Source: Arcuatula senhousia (lineage: Eukaryota; Mollusca; Bivalvia; Mytilida; Mytilidae). Taken from it: DNA of 64,000 nt. Below the pieces are notes generated by a model. The model searched no databases. It had not been told where the DNA came from and worked only from the letters and a program-made list of their open reading frames with translations. Shown piece after piece: positions 62,124-64,000 of the stretch (positions are counted from its first letter, which is position 1; each line of letters begins with the position of its first letter). The translations under genes were made by a program, and so were the position numbers. The stretch spans positions 62,001 through 126,000 of the forward strand of contig CAXARO010000293.1 of NCBI GenBank assembly GCA_963971305.1. Reading direction: 5' to 3'.

Positions 62124-64000
62124 ATTATTATTATTATTATTTTCTTCCGCCACAAATTTTACTTTTTTGTTTCGCGACATATCATTTCAATACGTAAGGT
62201 AGTATACCGGTCATGAAAAACCAATTTAAAAATGAGTCCGCTTAGGGAAACTATTTTTATTTACGCAGTTATCTCCCCTAAAAAATTAAAGCATGTGTCG
62301 CATCTCCTCTTAAACTACAATAAAAACACAAAAATTAAAGCATGCAATGTAATAAGGAACTAATAAAGAGGTGAATAGGACAATTTCATAAATTTCAGAC
62401 TACTTCCTGGTGAAAAATTAAGAGGCGAAAAGTGTCGCGACATAATAAATTGCTCAAAATGCAATTTTGAGCTTAACTACATATTATGATCTATTTTTTT
62501 CATAAATTTCCATATTTGAGTCAGGTTTTTTTAGTGCTAAACAGTTGTCTAATGTCTATTCTACCTATTTGACCCAAAAATGACAAAAAAATGCAGAACT
62601 ATTAGACGCGATTGGATTTTTAAGAAATTTACACCAGTCTTTGGTACAGAGTAACCGTATGACCTTGACTGACTTTTCAAGGTCAAATCAACTTAATGAC
62701 ACTATTCCAACACATTTAAACCATTTAAGGGTCTCAGATATAAAAAATGAAAAAAATGAAAATTTATCCCCCCTTTTTCCCAAAAATGTGAAATTTGACA
62801 TTTTTGCACTAAAAGTGGTCAAAACATGTTAAATGTACTACTTTTAATCATATTTAGTCAAAATCAGATGAAAAAATGTTGACCGGTTCTTATTAAGGTC
62901 TTTCACGACTACGGTCGTAAAGACCTTCTAGCAATTCTTCTGATTATTATTATTATTATTATTTTCTTCCGCCACAAATTTTACTTTTTTGTTTCGCGAC
63001 ATATCATTTCAATACGTAAGGTAGTATACCGGTCATGAAAAACCAATTTAAAAATGAGTCCGCTTAGGGAAACTATTTTTATTTACGCAGTTATCTCCCC
63101 TAAAAAATTAAAGCATGTGTCGCATCTCCTCTTAAACTACAATAAAAACACAAAAATTAAAGCATGCAATGTAATAAGGAACTAATAAAGAGGTGAATAG
63201 GACAATTTCATAAATTTCAGACTACTTCCTGGTGAAAAATTAAGAGGCGAAAAGTGTCGCGACATAATAAATTGCTCAAAATGCAATTTTGAGCTTAACT
63301 ACATATTATGATCTATTTTTTTCATAAATTTCCATATTTGAGTCAGGTTTTTTTAGTGCTAAACAGTTGTCTAATGTCTATTCTACCTATTTGACCCAAA
63401 AATGACAAAAAAATGCAGAACTATTAGACGCGATTGGATTTTTAAGAAATTTACACCGGTCTTTGGTACAGAGTAACCGTATGACCTTGACTGACTTTTC
63501 AAGGTCAAATCAACTTAATGACACTATTCCAACACATTTAAACCATTTAAGGGTCTCAGATATAAAAAATGAAAAAAATGAAAATTTATCCCCCCTTTTT
63601 CCCAAAAATGTGAAATTTGACATTTTTGCACTAAAAGTGGTCAAAACATGTTAAATGTACTACTTTTAATCATATTTAGTCAAAATCAGATGAAAAAATG
63701 TTGACCGGTTCTTATTAAGGTCTTTCACGACTACGGTCGTAAAGACCTTCTAGCAATTCTTCTGATTATTATTATTATTATTATTTTCTTCCGCCACAAA
63801 TTTTACTTTTTTGTTTCGCGACATATCATTTCAATACGTAAGGTAGTATACCGGTCATGAAAAACCAATTTAAAAATGAGTCCGCTTAGGGAAACTATTT
63901 TTATTTACGCAGTTATCTCCCCTAAAAAATTAAAGCATGTGTCGCATCTCCTCTTAAACTACAATAAAAACACAAAAATTAAAGCATGCAATGTAATAAG
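62124..64000 (+). repeat. Family A satellite array (array A3, cut by the window end)
   Basis: Starts with (ATT)6 and TTCTTCCGCC at 62142, the same monomer base as array A2 (35621). Hairpins are at 62895 and 63717, 822 bp apart. The first monomer carries G to A at 62636, the same change as in A1 at 5050. The array runs off the right edge. No gene seen. Confidence 0.96.

Noticed and set aside
1..64000. CRISPR-like array (regular repeats with a palindrome)
   Set aside because: The 33-nt hairpin is palindromic and regularly spaced, but 'spacers' of 789 or 906 bp are identical to each other; this is a satellite in a eukaryotic-looking context and no cas gene is present.
1..64000. Self-cleaving hammerhead ribozyme in the satellites
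   Set aside because: Many animal satellites carry them, so I looked for CTGATGA with a matching GAAA on both strands of A, B, D and the 294/295-bp unit and found only partial look-alikes such as CAGATGAAA.
1..64000. CENP-B box in the satellite monomers
   Set aside because: No TTCGNNNNANNCGGG match seen; TTTCGCGACATATC shares only the TTCG part. A centromeric role cannot be judged from sequence.

Overview
The window looks like non-coding, repeat-dense eukaryotic DNA, most likely from an invertebrate. I found no convincing protein-coding gene, rRNA or tRNA on either strand. It is AT-rich, with long head-to-tail arrays of near-identical monomers. The AGGTCA/AAGGTCA-rich and 'AAAATGGCGGCC' repeat style is what I would expect in a marine bivalve mollusc. 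That placement rests on general resemblance and is low confidence.

Layout. (1) 1-13582: family A satellite, 822-bp monomer, already running at the left edge. (2) 13583-29835: family B satellite, 17 complete 939-bp monomers plus a 290-bp truncated one. (3) 29836-35603: an island of older DNA. It holds two diverged copies of one sequence (X1 from 30099, X2 from 33305) on either side of an eight-unit 294/295-bp tandem repeat, a 425-bp element with about 51-bp terminal inverted repeats, a GC-rich patch and one inverted, diverged monomer of the 294/295-bp repeat. (4) 35604-59443: family A again, 29 monomers. (5) 59444-60386: one diverged B-like monomer (C). (6) 60387-60620: four 33-nt hairpins in tandem, of two sequence types. 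(7) 60621-62123: a distant family member (D). (8) 62124-64000: family A restarts and leaves the window. All family members have the same orientation.

How it fits together. Families A, B, C and D share one architecture: a start after an (ATT)n run with TTCCGCC (TCATCCGCC in B and C), a conserved GTCGCGAC palindrome, inverted AAGGTCA sites (A, B and C), and a 3' hairpin followed by a short tail and another (ATT)n. Family A differs from B mainly by loss of about 114 bp that carries a direct-repeat nuclear-receptor-like AGGTCA cluster. Array edges fall on the hairpin/(ATT)n joint: two A arrays start at the same monomer base after unrelated flanks, and two A arrays end in the same 54-bp duplicated hairpin. 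I infer that the satellite monomer is a non-autonomous mobile element with defined ends that joins at ATT microsatellites and then amplified in tandem. It recalls Helitron/Helentron-type non-autonomous elements, but this is not proven.

Arrays A and B show no length change at all between monomers and only a handful of substitutions that I noticed, mostly at CpG. This implies very recent amplification or efficient homogenisation. Copy number in an assembly of such DNA may itself be uncertain.
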